DNA of 11,398 nucleotides, from assembly GCA_012719115.1 (NCBI GenBank), contig JAAYAZ010000242.1:1-11398 (forward strand), read 5' to 3'. Origin of the DNA: Dehalococcoidales bacterium (GTDB lineage: Bacteria > Chloroflexota > Dehalococcoidia > Dehalococcoidales > UBA5627). A program made the position numbers and the translations under genes. Positions 5,707-11,398 of this stretch are shown here, piece by piece. Under the pieces are notes generated by a model that was given only the letters and a program-made list of their open reading frames with translations, was not told the DNA's origin and ran no database searches. Position 1 is the stretch's first letter. The number at the start of each line of letters is the position of its first letter.

Positions 5707-6396
5707 ATGGGCAAGAAGATTCTGGTCGTAGATGATGAAAAGAAGATAACGGAAATCGTTACCGCTTATCTCGAGAGAGACAATTTTTCCGTTATCACCG
5801 CTTATGACGGACAGGCAGCGCTGGATGCTGTTAAAAAATATTCTCCTGATTTGATAATCCTCGACCTGATGCTGCCCGAGATTTCCGGATGGGATGTTTG
5901 TCGCATGCTGCGAAAAGACTCCGGCATTCCCATAATAATGCTGACTGCCCGTGATGAAACAGCTGATAAAATCGTAGGGCTCGAACTGGGAGCGGACGAT
6001 TATGTCACCAAACCGTTCGATGCCAAGGAACTGGTATCACGCGTAAAAGCTGTACTTCGACGTTATGAAGGTGCTCTAAGCGATACTCCGAATAAGATTT
6101 ATGCCGCAGATTTAACAATCGACATTGAGCGGCGGCTGGTAACCCGCGGGGAGCAGAACATTGAACTGACCCCTATCGAATTCGACCTTTTGCAACTGCT
6201 TGCCAGACATCCGGGGCGGGTATTCAGCCGAATGCACCTGCTCGACAGCATCCAGGGAGATGCTTACGATGGCTATGAACGCACCATCGACAGCCATATC
6301 AAGAATCTGCGTAAGAAAATAGAACCCGAGCCGGAAAAACCCGGATACATCATCACTGTTTACGGCGTGGGATACAAAATGGAGGCCGGCGGGTGA
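5707..6396 (+). CDS. OmpR/PhoB-family response regulator
   Basis: A 229-residue two-component regulator. The receiver domain (3-117) has the acidic pair D9-D10, phosphoacceptor D53 (LIILDLMLPE), T80 (IIMLTAR) and K102 (YVTKPF), so all key residues are present. The C-terminal domain (about 130-227) is an OmpR-type winged helix (LTPIEFDLLQLLARHPGRVF, then DGYERTIDSHIKNLRKKI and a wing ending VYGVGYKM). It is cytoplasmic and binds DNA, probably as a dimer on direct repeats. AGGAGA lies 10 nt before the ATG. A weak promoter may precede it (TTGCTA 5646-5651, 17 nt, TAATAT 5669-5674), and read-through past the hairpin is possible. The kinase gene overlaps it by 4 nt, so the pair is translationally coupled. 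The tandem repeats at 4919-4940 are its best candidate target. Confidence 0.95.
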   Translation: MGKKILVVDDEKKITEIVTAYLERDNFSVITAYDGQAALDAVKKYSPDLIILDLMLPEISGWDVCRMLRKDSGIPIIMLTARDETADKIVGLELGADDYVTKPFDAKELVSRVKAVLRRYEGALSDTPNKIYAADLTIDIERRLVTRGEQNIELTPIEFDLLQLLARHPGRVFSRMHLLDSIQGDAYDGYERTIDSHIKNLRKKIEPEPEKPGYIITVYGVGYKMEAGG

Positions 6397-7826
6397 ATAG
6401 GCTTGGCTGGAAGCTGACCGGAACGATTTTACTGGTGGTCGCCGTCTGCATCAGCTTAATGGCAATTATGGTTAATCTTATCACTACCAACGAGTTCAAC
6501 CGTTATGTCAGCCAGAGTAATATGTCCCGCATACAGGATATAGCGGACAGTATCGGAGATTTTTACAATACTCAAGAAAACTGGACCGGTATCGGAGAAG
6601 TTATAGATAAATTGGTGTGGTCTGCTAATTCCCGCATAGTGGTAGCCGATAATTCCGGATTGATTGTAGGAGATACCGAACAGGAGTGGCTAGCTGAATA
6701 TTCCGATGCTATAGGACTGCTTAACGGAACGCCGATAATAGTTTCCGGCAATTCGGTAGGAGAAGCCTTTGTCTTCACTTACAGCCAGGGTAACGGACAC
6801 GGAGCCGGACATATGGGTGGGCAGGGACAACAATGGGTCCAATATACCGATAATTCAAATATGATTCTCGATACCGCTCAACAGGATTATTTAGACCAGG
6901 TAAACAGGGCTATCCGGATTTCCGCGATAACAGGCATTGCAATTGCGCTTATTCTCGGTTTTCTGTTGACACAATATCTGATTAACCCCATTAAAGCGCT
7001 GACCGGCGGAGCCCGGCATATCACAGGAGGAGACCTTACATACAGAGTCAAAGTAAGCTCGGGAGATGAAATAGGCGAATTAACAGAGACCTTTAATACT
7101 ATGGCTTCCAGATTGGAAGCGAGTGAACAGACACGAAAACAACTGATGGCTGATATAACACATGAACTAAAGACCCCTCTGACAGTCATCGGAGGCACGG
7201 TTGACGGCATTATGGATGGTGTTTTCAATCCTGATATAAAACACCTGGAAACCATTAAGGAACAGACTACCCTGATGACACGATTGATTGAAGACCTGCG
7301 TGACATCTCCCTGGCAGAAACAGGACAGCTCAAGCTGGAAAAGGTCTATTCCGATATTTCGGAACTGACCGGGCAAGTTGTTGCACAATTCGAAAAATCA
7401 GCTGCAGAAAAAGGGCTCAAGCTGCAATTTAATGATATGAAGGCTCTTCCCAAACTGCTCATCGACCCGGCACGTATAAAACAGGCTATTACCAACCTGC
7501 TTACCAATGCCATACGGCACACACCCGCAAACGGCATGATTTCAATTTCGATTGAAAGTAGGGATAAAAGTGAGCGCTTCGGTGCAGAACATATCCTGAT
7601 ATCCGTATCCGATACGGGAGAGGGCATCCCGCCTGAGCATTTGCCGCATATCTTCGACAGATTCTACAGGGCAAAAACAGCCCGCTCGAGAAATGACGGG
7701 GGGACAGGGCTAGGTCTGGCAATTGCCAGCCAGATGATACTGGCACATGGCGGAAGCCTGTGGGCGGAAAGCGAACCGGGAACCGGGAGCACTTTTTTTA
7801 TTGCACTGCCCATCGATAGAGGCTGA
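6393..7826 (+). CDS. Membrane sensor histidine kinase (HAMP, HisKA, HATPase)
   Basis: A 477-residue kinase partner of the preceding regulator. It starts with GTG inside the regulator's end (GTGA overlap, GGAGG at 6381-6385). Order: TM1 at about 9-30, an extracytoplasmic sensor of about 145 residues (31-173), TM2 (174-196), HAMP (197-248), HisKA with phospho-accepting H257 (MADITHELKTP), then the ATPase domain with N368/N372 (NLLTNAIRH), D407-x-G-x-G (DTGEGIP), F421/F424, and GGTGLGL (436-442). All catalytic boxes are intact. The sensor region contains a Gly/His/Gln stretch with H136, H140 and M141 (GNGHGAGHMGGQG) close to TM2. That stretch could bind a metal ion or be a flexible linker. It is similar in composition to the tail of the secreted protein upstream. 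The signal is unknown. Confidence 0.95.
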   Translation: MNRLGWKLTGTILLVVAVCISLMAIMVNLITTNEFNRYVSQSNMSRIQDIADSIGDFYNTQENWTGIGEVIDKLVWSANSRIVVADNSGLIVGDTEQEWLAEYSDAIGLLNGTPIIVSGNSVGEAFVFTYSQGNGHGAGHMGGQGQQWVQYTDNSNMILDTAQQDYLDQVNRAIRISAITGIAIALILGFLLTQYLINPIKALTGGARHITGGDLTYRVKVSSGDEIGELTETFNTMASRLEASEQTRKQLMADITHELKTPLTVIGGTVDGIMDGVFNPDIKHLETIKEQTTLMTRLIEDLRDISLAETGQLKLEKVYSDISELTGQVVAQFEKSAAEKGLKLQFNDMKALPKLLIDPARIKQAITNLLTNAIRHTPANGMISISIESRDKSERFGAEHILISVSDTGEGIPPEHLPHIFDRFYRAKTARSRNDGGTGLGLAIASQMILAHGGSLWAESEPGTGSTFFIALPIDRG

Positions 7827-7882
7827 AAAGGTTATACCGAATACTTCGATTGACAGTCATTCATATCTGTAAAAGCGACGTA

Positions 7883-7910
7883 TTGCCACATAGTCGTATT
7901 TTTATATAAC
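7883..7910 (+). promoter_or_regulatory. Candidate promoter of the SIMPL-domain gene
   Basis: TTGCCA (7883-7888, 5 of 6) and TATAAC (7905-7910, 5 of 6) are 16 nt apart. Transcription would start near 7917, giving a leader of about 165 nt. A TATAAT closer to the gene (8059-8064) cannot serve this start, because its transcript would begin inside the ribosome-binding site. Confidence 0.5.
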
Positions 7911-8080
7911 GACCGAACTTGCTGCTACTTTCGATAGACATATATGTCATTCCTCTTTCCCGCACAAAAACCGGGATTATTTACAATTTCCTGTGCTTTT
8001 ACCCTATCCTCACCCCTAACCCTGCGTTATATATATTAGAAAACAGAATAACACTCTATATAATCAAAGGAGGAATCAAA
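7911..8080 (+). other. Long leader of the SIMPL gene with a perfect palindrome
   Basis: The space between the kinase and the SIMPL gene is 254 bases and contains no gene. A perfect 12-bp palindrome GACATATATGTC (7937-7948) lies about 20-30 bases after the proposed transcription start and could be a repressor site. A pyrimidine-rich piece, tatcctcacccctaaccct (8006-8024), resembles a dispersed intergenic repeat. No riboswitch class could be recognised. Confidence 0.4.
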
Positions 8081-8836
8081 ATGAGTAACAAGTTGTTATC
8101 TGTGGTAGGAATTACCTTAGCATCGCTGGTACTTTTAGCCGTAGGCGCTTTTGGCTTTGCACTGTCTTCGGATAAAACATCGACCGGCATAGTCAGCCAG
8201 CAAAATGTGGGCATATGGGTAAACGGCAGCGGAGAAGTGACCGTTGTTCCCGATATAGCCGTTTTAAACTTGGGGGTTTATGTCCAGATGGACACGCTGG
8301 AAGAAGCACAGGCACAGGCGGCAGAATCGATGGCGGCCATTATGGCAGTTCTGGAAAGCTACAATATCGATGAAAAAGACATCCAAACCAGTAATTACAA
8401 CATTTCCCCCATGTGGAACTGGGACAAAGACGGCAACAGATACCTATACGGATATAGTGTTTCAAATACGGTTACCGTTAAAGTCAGGAATACCGACCAT
8501 ACCGGCAGCCTTATTGACGATGCAGTAGACGCCGGCGGCGAATATACCGTTATAAACGGCATCAGCTTCACTGTAGATGCCCCCGAGGCTTACTACGAGC
8601 AGGCTCGCGCCAAAGCGATAGAAAATGCTATAGCCAAAGCAACTCAGATTGCCGAGTTAACCGGTGTTACCCTGGGCGACCCGAATTATATTGTAGATAA
8701 CAGCAGCAATTACGGCCCCATCTACTATTATCCGGCTTATGATAAAGAAAGAGCCGACGGGCAAGCGCCTACCAGCATCAGCACCGGAGAAGTAAAGATT
8801 TCCACAGGCATCCAGATAGTTTTTGATATAAAATAA
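8081..8836 (+). CDS. Exported SIMPL (DUF541) domain protein
   Basis: A 251-residue protein with an N-terminal membrane segment or signal peptide (residues 4-29, LLSVVGITLASLVLLAVGAF). A full SIMPL/DUF541 domain follows (about 45-251). Its usual landmarks are VWVNGSGEVTVVPDIAVLNLGV near the start, LESYNIDEKDIQTSNYNISP in the middle, and ISFTVDAPEAYYEQARAKAIENAIAKATQIAELTGVTLG toward the end. The family is extracytoplasmic, forms oligomers in some bacteria, and has no firmly known enzyme role. The start is the ATG at 8081 because AAAGGAGGA sits 7 nt before it and the hydrophobic leader begins at once. The frame is open further upstream to 7919, but that part has no ribosome site and repeat-like content. 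It follows the two-component genes on the same strand with its own likely promoter. Confidence 0.9.
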   Translation: MSNKLLSVVGITLASLVLLAVGAFGFALSSDKTSTGIVSQQNVGIWVNGSGEVTVVPDIAVLNLGVYVQMDTLEEAQAQAAESMAAIMAVLESYNIDEKDIQTSNYNISPMWNWDKDGNRYLYGYSVSNTVTVKVRNTDHTGSLIDDAVDAGGEYTVINGISFTVDAPEAYYEQARAKAIENAIAKATQIAELTGVTLGDPNYIVDNSSNYGPIYYYPAYDKERADGQAPTSISTGEVKISTGIQIVFDIK

Positions 8837-8873
8837 ACGATGAAACAATAATAGAATATTAAACGCTAAACAT

Positions 8874-8905
8874 AAAAGAGGCGGATTGAAAATCCGCCTC
8901 TTTTT
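8874..8905. terminator. Bidirectional intrinsic terminator between SIMPL and mgsA
   Basis: Perfect 14-base arms AAAAGAGGCGGATT (8874-8887) and AATCCGCCTCTTTT (8891-8904) flank a 3-base gap and are followed by T. The core is GC-rich, and A and T runs flank both sides. It should terminate the SIMPL gene on the plus strand and methylglyoxal synthase on the minus strand. Confidence 0.9.
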
Positions 8906-8948
8906 AATTACCGGCAATTGCCTTAATACAGCTATTAAAAAACTGCCT

Positions 8949-9335
8949 TTAAAGTTCGGCTTTTTCAAAAAGCAGGTTCAGAACTGATTCCGCGGTCGAC
9001 ATATTGGTTGCCAGCGGTGTATCGTGAACATCGCAAACCCGCAATAGAGCAGAAATATCCGGTTCGTGAGGCTGCGCAAACAACGGGTCTCGCAAAAAGA
9101 TGACCGCTTCCAGTTTTCCCTCCGCCACCATAGCGCCCACCTGCTGGTCGCCGCCCATAGGACCGCTCTGCAGCAGAGTTACCGGTATCCCGGTGCTATC
9201 CTTTATAAGCTGCCCTGTTGTTTTAGTAGCTACCAGATTGAAATTCGACAGCTTATCCTGATACCTTTGAACCAGTTCGACCATATCTTCCTTTTTGGCG
9301 TCGTGAGCTACCATTGCAATAGTATATTTTTTCAT
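8949..9335 (-). CDS. mgsA: Methylglyoxal synthase
   Basis: A 128-residue cytoplasmic enzyme that turns dihydroxyacetone phosphate into methylglyoxal and phosphate, a bypass of lower glycolysis used when sugar phosphates build up or phosphate is scarce. In the numbering from the outer ATG at 9338, D13 (AHDAKK), the catalytic base D64 in [10 protein letters not shown]84 (FLRDPL), H91 and D94 (PHEPDI) match the Escherichia coli active-site residues D20, D71, D91, H98 and D101. Length is slightly shorter than the E. coli protein. Two ATGs stand side by side. AGGTGA lies only 1 nt before the first, so the second (9335) has the better spacing and is chosen. It reads away from the marR gene from a shared intergenic region. 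A SemiSWEET transporter is the only other sugar-linked gene in the window. Confidence 0.96.
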   Translation of the reverse strand: MKKYTIAMVAHDAKKEDMVELVQRYQDKLSNFNLVATKTTGQLIKDSTGIPVTLLQSGPMGGDQQVGAMVAEGKLEAVIFLRDPLFAQPHEPDISALLRVCDVHDTPLATNMSTAESVLNLLFEKAEL

Positions 9336-9370
9336 CATCTCACCTGTCTTTTAATCGTTGTACATATCCA

Positions 9371-9399
9371 AATCTACTATAAATTAAGAAAAGGGTCAA
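9371..9399 (-). promoter_or_regulatory. Promoter of methylglyoxal synthase
   Basis: Minus-strand TTGACC (9394-9399, 5 of 6) and TAGATT (9371-9376, 4 of 6) are separated by 17 nt. Transcription would begin near 9364, about 30 nt before the start codon. Confidence 0.55.
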
Positions 9400-9430
9400 G
9401 AGAAAAACGGCAATAATAACATAATTCCTG

Positions 9431-9457
9431 TTGACAATGTAGTTCTCTTCCTATAAA
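9431..9457 (+). promoter_or_regulatory. Promoter of the marR-degV unit
   Basis: A perfect TTGACA (9431-9436) and TATAAA (9452-9457, 5 of 6) have a short 15-nt spacer, which can mark a promoter needing distortion or help from a regulator. Transcription would begin near 9464, leaving a 65-nt leader. Confidence 0.5.
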
Positions 9458-9511
9458 CTGTTAGCGTATCATTAACTATTTATACCATATTTATTCTTCC
9501 GATACGACCTG

Positions 9512-9528
9512 ATAAACGATTTATAAAT
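9512..9528. promoter_or_regulatory. Overlapping A/T palindromes next to the marR start
   Basis: ATAAA-cga-TTTAT (9512-9524) and the perfect ATTTATAAAT (9519-9528) overlap just before the ATG at 9530. MarR proteins usually bind A/T-rich palindromes near their own start, so these are candidate operator sites. Short A/T palindromes also arise by chance. Confidence 0.35.
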
Positions 9529-9529
9529 T

Positions 9530-10012
9530 ATGAACAAAACAGAATTAATCCAGAAAGCGGTTAGTTTTCAGAAAGAAATCAATCGCCTGATAATGGGATA
9601 CCGGACTGAAAAATGGCTTGCCCTGAATGTTACTATTACCCAGCTTAAGAGCTTAATCTATATCTACAATAAAGGAAAAGCCAGCTTTAAAGACCTTGCA
9701 GGCGCGCTTAACGTTTCACCCCCTGTAGTAACCGGCATTGTAGACAGGTTGTCATCGCAGCACATTATCAAGCGCATAGACAACACCGGCGACCGCCGTA
9801 TACAGTGGCTTACCATTACCGAAAAGGGGAAACAGCTTTTAAGTGACATACGGCAGGATTCAAGCGACGAAATGGTAAAAATGCTCGAAGTTTTAAGCGA
9901 AGAGGATATTGCTGCTTTAGTACAGGGGTTTAGCGCCCTTATAAAGACGGCTGAAAATAACATTACCGGTAACGAACAGCTTGCTGTTGCAGTAAACAAC
10001 CGGCAGTCCTGA
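9530..10012 (+). CDS. MarR family transcriptional regulator
   Basis: A 160-residue MarR-type regulator. The N-terminal helix pairs with the C-terminal helices (about 110-142) to form the dimer. The winged helix runs from about 35 to 100, with helix-turn-helix FKDLAGALNVSPPVVTGIVDRL (53-74) and a wing containing D88-R89-R90 before WLTITEKG, the standard MarR wing. The C-terminal 20 residues are polar and variable. The ATG at 9530 has no ribosome-binding site, yet no better start exists: the next Met (22) lies inside the first helix and also lacks one. DegV paralogue 2 starts 51 nt downstream on the same strand, without a terminator between, so they are probably one transcript. The ligand is unknown. 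A fatty acid or acyl compound is plausible from the neighbour and from FabT, a MarR protein of lipid synthesis. Confidence 0.93.
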   Translation: MNKTELIQKAVSFQKEINRLIMGYRTEKWLALNVTITQLKSLIYIYNKGKASFKDLAGALNVSPPVVTGIVDRLSSQHIIKRIDNTGDRRIQWLTITEKGKQLLSDIRQDSSDEMVKMLEVLSEEDIAALVQGFSALIKTAENNITGNEQLAVAVNNRQS

Positions 10013-10063
10013 TGGCTGATTATAAAATATTTTCCATTAAATAAATACAGAGAGGTAAACATT

Positions 10064-10918
10064 ATGGCAGTAAAAATAGTAACCGACAGCAGCGCAGATA
10101 TCCCACCGGAGCTGTTAAAAGAATTCGACATCACCGTTGTTCCGTTATACGTCAGATTTGGAAACGACGTATTTAAAGATAAAGTGGATATTTACGATCA
10201 AGAGTTTTACAAAAGACTGGTCAGCGGAGAAGTTTTTCCCGCCACCTCCCAGCCGACCCCGCTTGACTTCAAGCAGGTTTACGAAGAATTGGCAAAGGAT
10301 GCAGACGGTATAGTATCCGTTCATCTATCGTCAAAATTAAGCGGAACTATTCCTTCGGCGTTGCAAGCCCGTGAGTCAATGCAGGGCTCATGCCCTATCG
10401 AAATAATCGATTCGCTCTCGATTACCAGCGGACTGGGAATGGTATGTCTTGAAGCTGCCAGAGCCGCCAAAGCAGGGAAAAATATGGAAGAGGTGGTTAA
10501 GATTGCCAGTGACGCAGTTAATGAAATACATTTTATGGTAATTTTTGATACCTTGAAATATCTGGCAAAAGGCGGACGTATCGGCAAGGCAAAAAGCCTG
10601 ATGGGAGCAATGCTGAACATTAAACCCCTTATAGGTATGAAAGACGGCGAAGTTGTTCCGCTGGCTAAAGCTCGCAGCTACTCCAAAGCTATGGAACAGC
10701 AATATGAATTCATTGAGAAAGCAGTAAAGGAAGGCGAAGTAAAAGAAGTATCAATAATGTATAATACCAGCAAAGATGCAGCCGATACACTTGCCGACCG
10801 AATTGCTCCCCTCTATCCAAAAGAAAAGATACTAATGGGGGAAATCGGTCCCATACTGGGCACCCACGGCGGTCCGAATATGCTGGTGGTTTGCATACGC
10901 GGCAAATTGACCAAATAG
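10064..10918 (+). CDS. DegV family fatty-acid-binding-like protein (paralogue 2)
   Basis: A 284-residue DegV/FakB-type protein with the full set of expected residues: KIVTDSSADI at the start, T61 in ATSQP, S93 in SSKLSGT, the GGR loop (KYLAKGGRIGKA, 165-176), R204 in AKARS, and H268 in GTHGGP. In FakB proteins the equivalent Thr and Ser hold the fatty-acid carboxylate, and the Arg and His serve phosphate contact or transfer. It is therefore a better candidate for a working FakB-like carrier than paralogue 1, which has Cys at 204. The first 100 residues of the two proteins align without gaps. GAGAGGT precedes the ATG. It is probably co-transcribed with the marR gene and ends at a strong terminator. 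The FakA kinase is not encoded here. Confidence 0.94.
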   Translation: MAVKIVTDSSADIPPELLKEFDITVVPLYVRFGNDVFKDKVDIYDQEFYKRLVSGEVFPATSQPTPLDFKQVYEELAKDADGIVSVHLSSKLSGTIPSALQARESMQGSCPIEIIDSLSITSGLGMVCLEAARAAKAGKNMEEVVKIASDAVNEIHFMVIFDTLKYLAKGGRIGKAKSLMGAMLNIKPLIGMKDGEVVPLAKARSYSKAMEQQYEFIEKAVKEGEVKEVSIMYNTSKDAADTLADRIAPLYPKEKILMGEIGPILGTHGGPNMLVVCIRGKLTK

Positions 10919-10961
10919 CATATGATAGTATTTAGGATATATTAAGACCGGAAAACAATGT

Positions 10962-10996
10962 TACCCCCTGTTTTATCGAACAGGGGGTATTTTTTT
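10962..10996 (+). terminator. Intrinsic terminator after DegV paralogue 2
   Basis: Arms TACCCCCTGTT (10962-10972) and AACAGGGGGTA (10979-10989) form a perfect 11-bp stem with a 6-base loop, followed by seven T (10990-10996). Read from the other strand there is no T run, so it acts mainly on the plus strand. Confidence 0.92.
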
Positions 10997-11014
10997 ATAA
11001 TATTGGCAATACCT

Positions 11015-11398
11015 CTATAAATCCCCGTTTCTTAGTTCATCAATGAATGGCCGGTATGCCAACCTGACAGGAGCATCATCAGGCAGACCGGTGTAAATAA
11101 CGAGATCGTAGTAATCCTGAGCGACTTTCCCCTGCTGCTCACGGTTGTAGTCACGAAAGTGCTTGCCTTTGGACCAATCCTTTACCAGTTGTTGCCAGCC
11201 GCCGTAATCATAACCTTCTTTCATCTGCGCCCGCAGCGCCTGCGGAATATAGACACAGCCGATTTTCTCAAACTGAAAAACGTGCACCAGTTCATGCACA
11301 ACCAGAGCCAAATCGGTTCTTGAACACCCGCTTTTTTGGGGAAAATTAATGGTATGAAAAAGGGTAAATGCCCGGTTGCGGTTAAATTTGAATATTAC
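11015..11398 (-). CDS. HExxH metallopeptidase-like protein, C-terminal part
   Basis: The last 127 residues of a protein whose N-terminus lies beyond the right edge. The frame is open from the window end to the TAG at 11015. An RAFTLFHTINFP segment leads to LALVVHELVHVFQF, a zinc-binding HExxH motif (H35-E36-xx-H39 of the visible part). This is followed by YIPQALRAQMKEGYDYGGW and FRDYNREQQGKVAQDYY. This arrangement is familiar from proteins related to the DUF4157/eCIS-core peptidase-like group, with the second part holding a conserved E/Q-rich helix. The third metal ligand is not certain from the sequence. No downstream neighbour is co-oriented within the window. The TTG at 11311 is not the start, because the conserved sequence continues in frame upstream. 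Substrate and location are unknown. Confidence 0.8.
   Translation of the reverse strand, partial: VIFKFNRNRAFTLFHTINFPQKSGCSRTDLALVVHELVHVFQFEKIGCVYIPQALRAQMKEGYDYGGWQQLVKDWSKGKHFRDYNREQQGKVAQDYYDLVIYTGLPDDAPVRLAYRPFIDELRNGDL

Noticed and set aside
8059..8064. TATAAT as the -10 box for the SIMPL gene
   Set aside because: Transcription would start inside the ribosome-binding site at 8069-8073, and there is no supporting -35 box.
7919..8080. In-frame upstream extension of the SIMPL gene by 54 codons
   Set aside because: The start lacks a ribosome site, the extra peptide is not like a family N-terminus, and a strong AAAGGAGGA with ATG and signal peptide stands at 8081.
9522..9527. TATAAA just before marR as a -10 box for a leaderless message
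   Set aside because: It ends 2 nt before the ATG, so transcription would begin within the coding sequence, and no -35 box lies at the right distance.

Overview
The window looks like chromosomal DNA from an anaerobic or microaerophilic bacterium. The best guess is Chloroflexota, class Dehalococcoidia. This rests on gene style (two DegV proteins, an archaeal-type 1-Cys-like peroxiredoxin, a DUF4405-type cytochrome, Rrf2 and MarR regulators), moderate GC, and an intergenic block that resembles dispersed repeats I associate with such genomes. It is a family-level impression, not a proof. No tRNA, rRNA, CRISPR array, transposase or phage gene was seen.

Layout. 1-267 (-): N-terminus of an RsuA/RluB-type pseudouridine synthase, with a -10 box so close to its ATG that the mRNA may be leaderless. 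268-1020: 750 bases with no believable gene, largely repeat-like. 1021-1922 (+): a two-gene unit, peroxiredoxin then a small winged-helix protein. 1961-4819 (-): DegV paralogue 1 (own promoter), a small four-helix membrane protein, a duplicated DUF4405 cytochrome b-like protein, an Rrf2 Fe-S regulator, and a SemiSWEET sugar transporter. 5005-8836 (+): a secreted helical (DUF2680-like) protein, an OmpR/PhoB response regulator, its histidine kinase, and an exported SIMPL-domain protein. 8949-9335 (-): methylglyoxal synthase. 9530-10918 (+): a MarR regulator followed by DegV paralogue 2. 11015-11398 (-): C-terminal part of an HExxH metallopeptidase-like protein, cut by the window edge.

How the parts fit. 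The rrf2 gene is followed by a 4-nt-overlapping pair encoding a membrane b-type cytochrome and a membrane partner. An imperfect 25-bp palindrome covers the -10 box and start codon of rrf2 and resembles the E. coli IscR type 1 site, so an Fe-S or redox-sensing, autoregulated membrane cytochrome operon is a reasonable model. In the second block, two back-to-back 11-bp repeats sit where a -35 box should be, just upstream of a perfect TATAAT, in front of the secreted-protein gene. That is the geometry of PhoB/OmpR-type activation, and an OmpR/PhoB-type regulator with its kinase is encoded directly downstream. The secreted protein, kinase sensor loop and SIMPL protein all face the cell exterior, suggesting a small envelope-sensing circuit. 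The MarR-DegV pair suggests control of a fatty-acid-binding protein by a MarR factor, though the DegV partner kinase is not in the window.

Most genes are of known families. The strongest candidates for something undescribed are the Rrf2-controlled cytochrome pair and the direct-repeat-controlled secreted protein/two-component module. Both are inferences from sequence layout.
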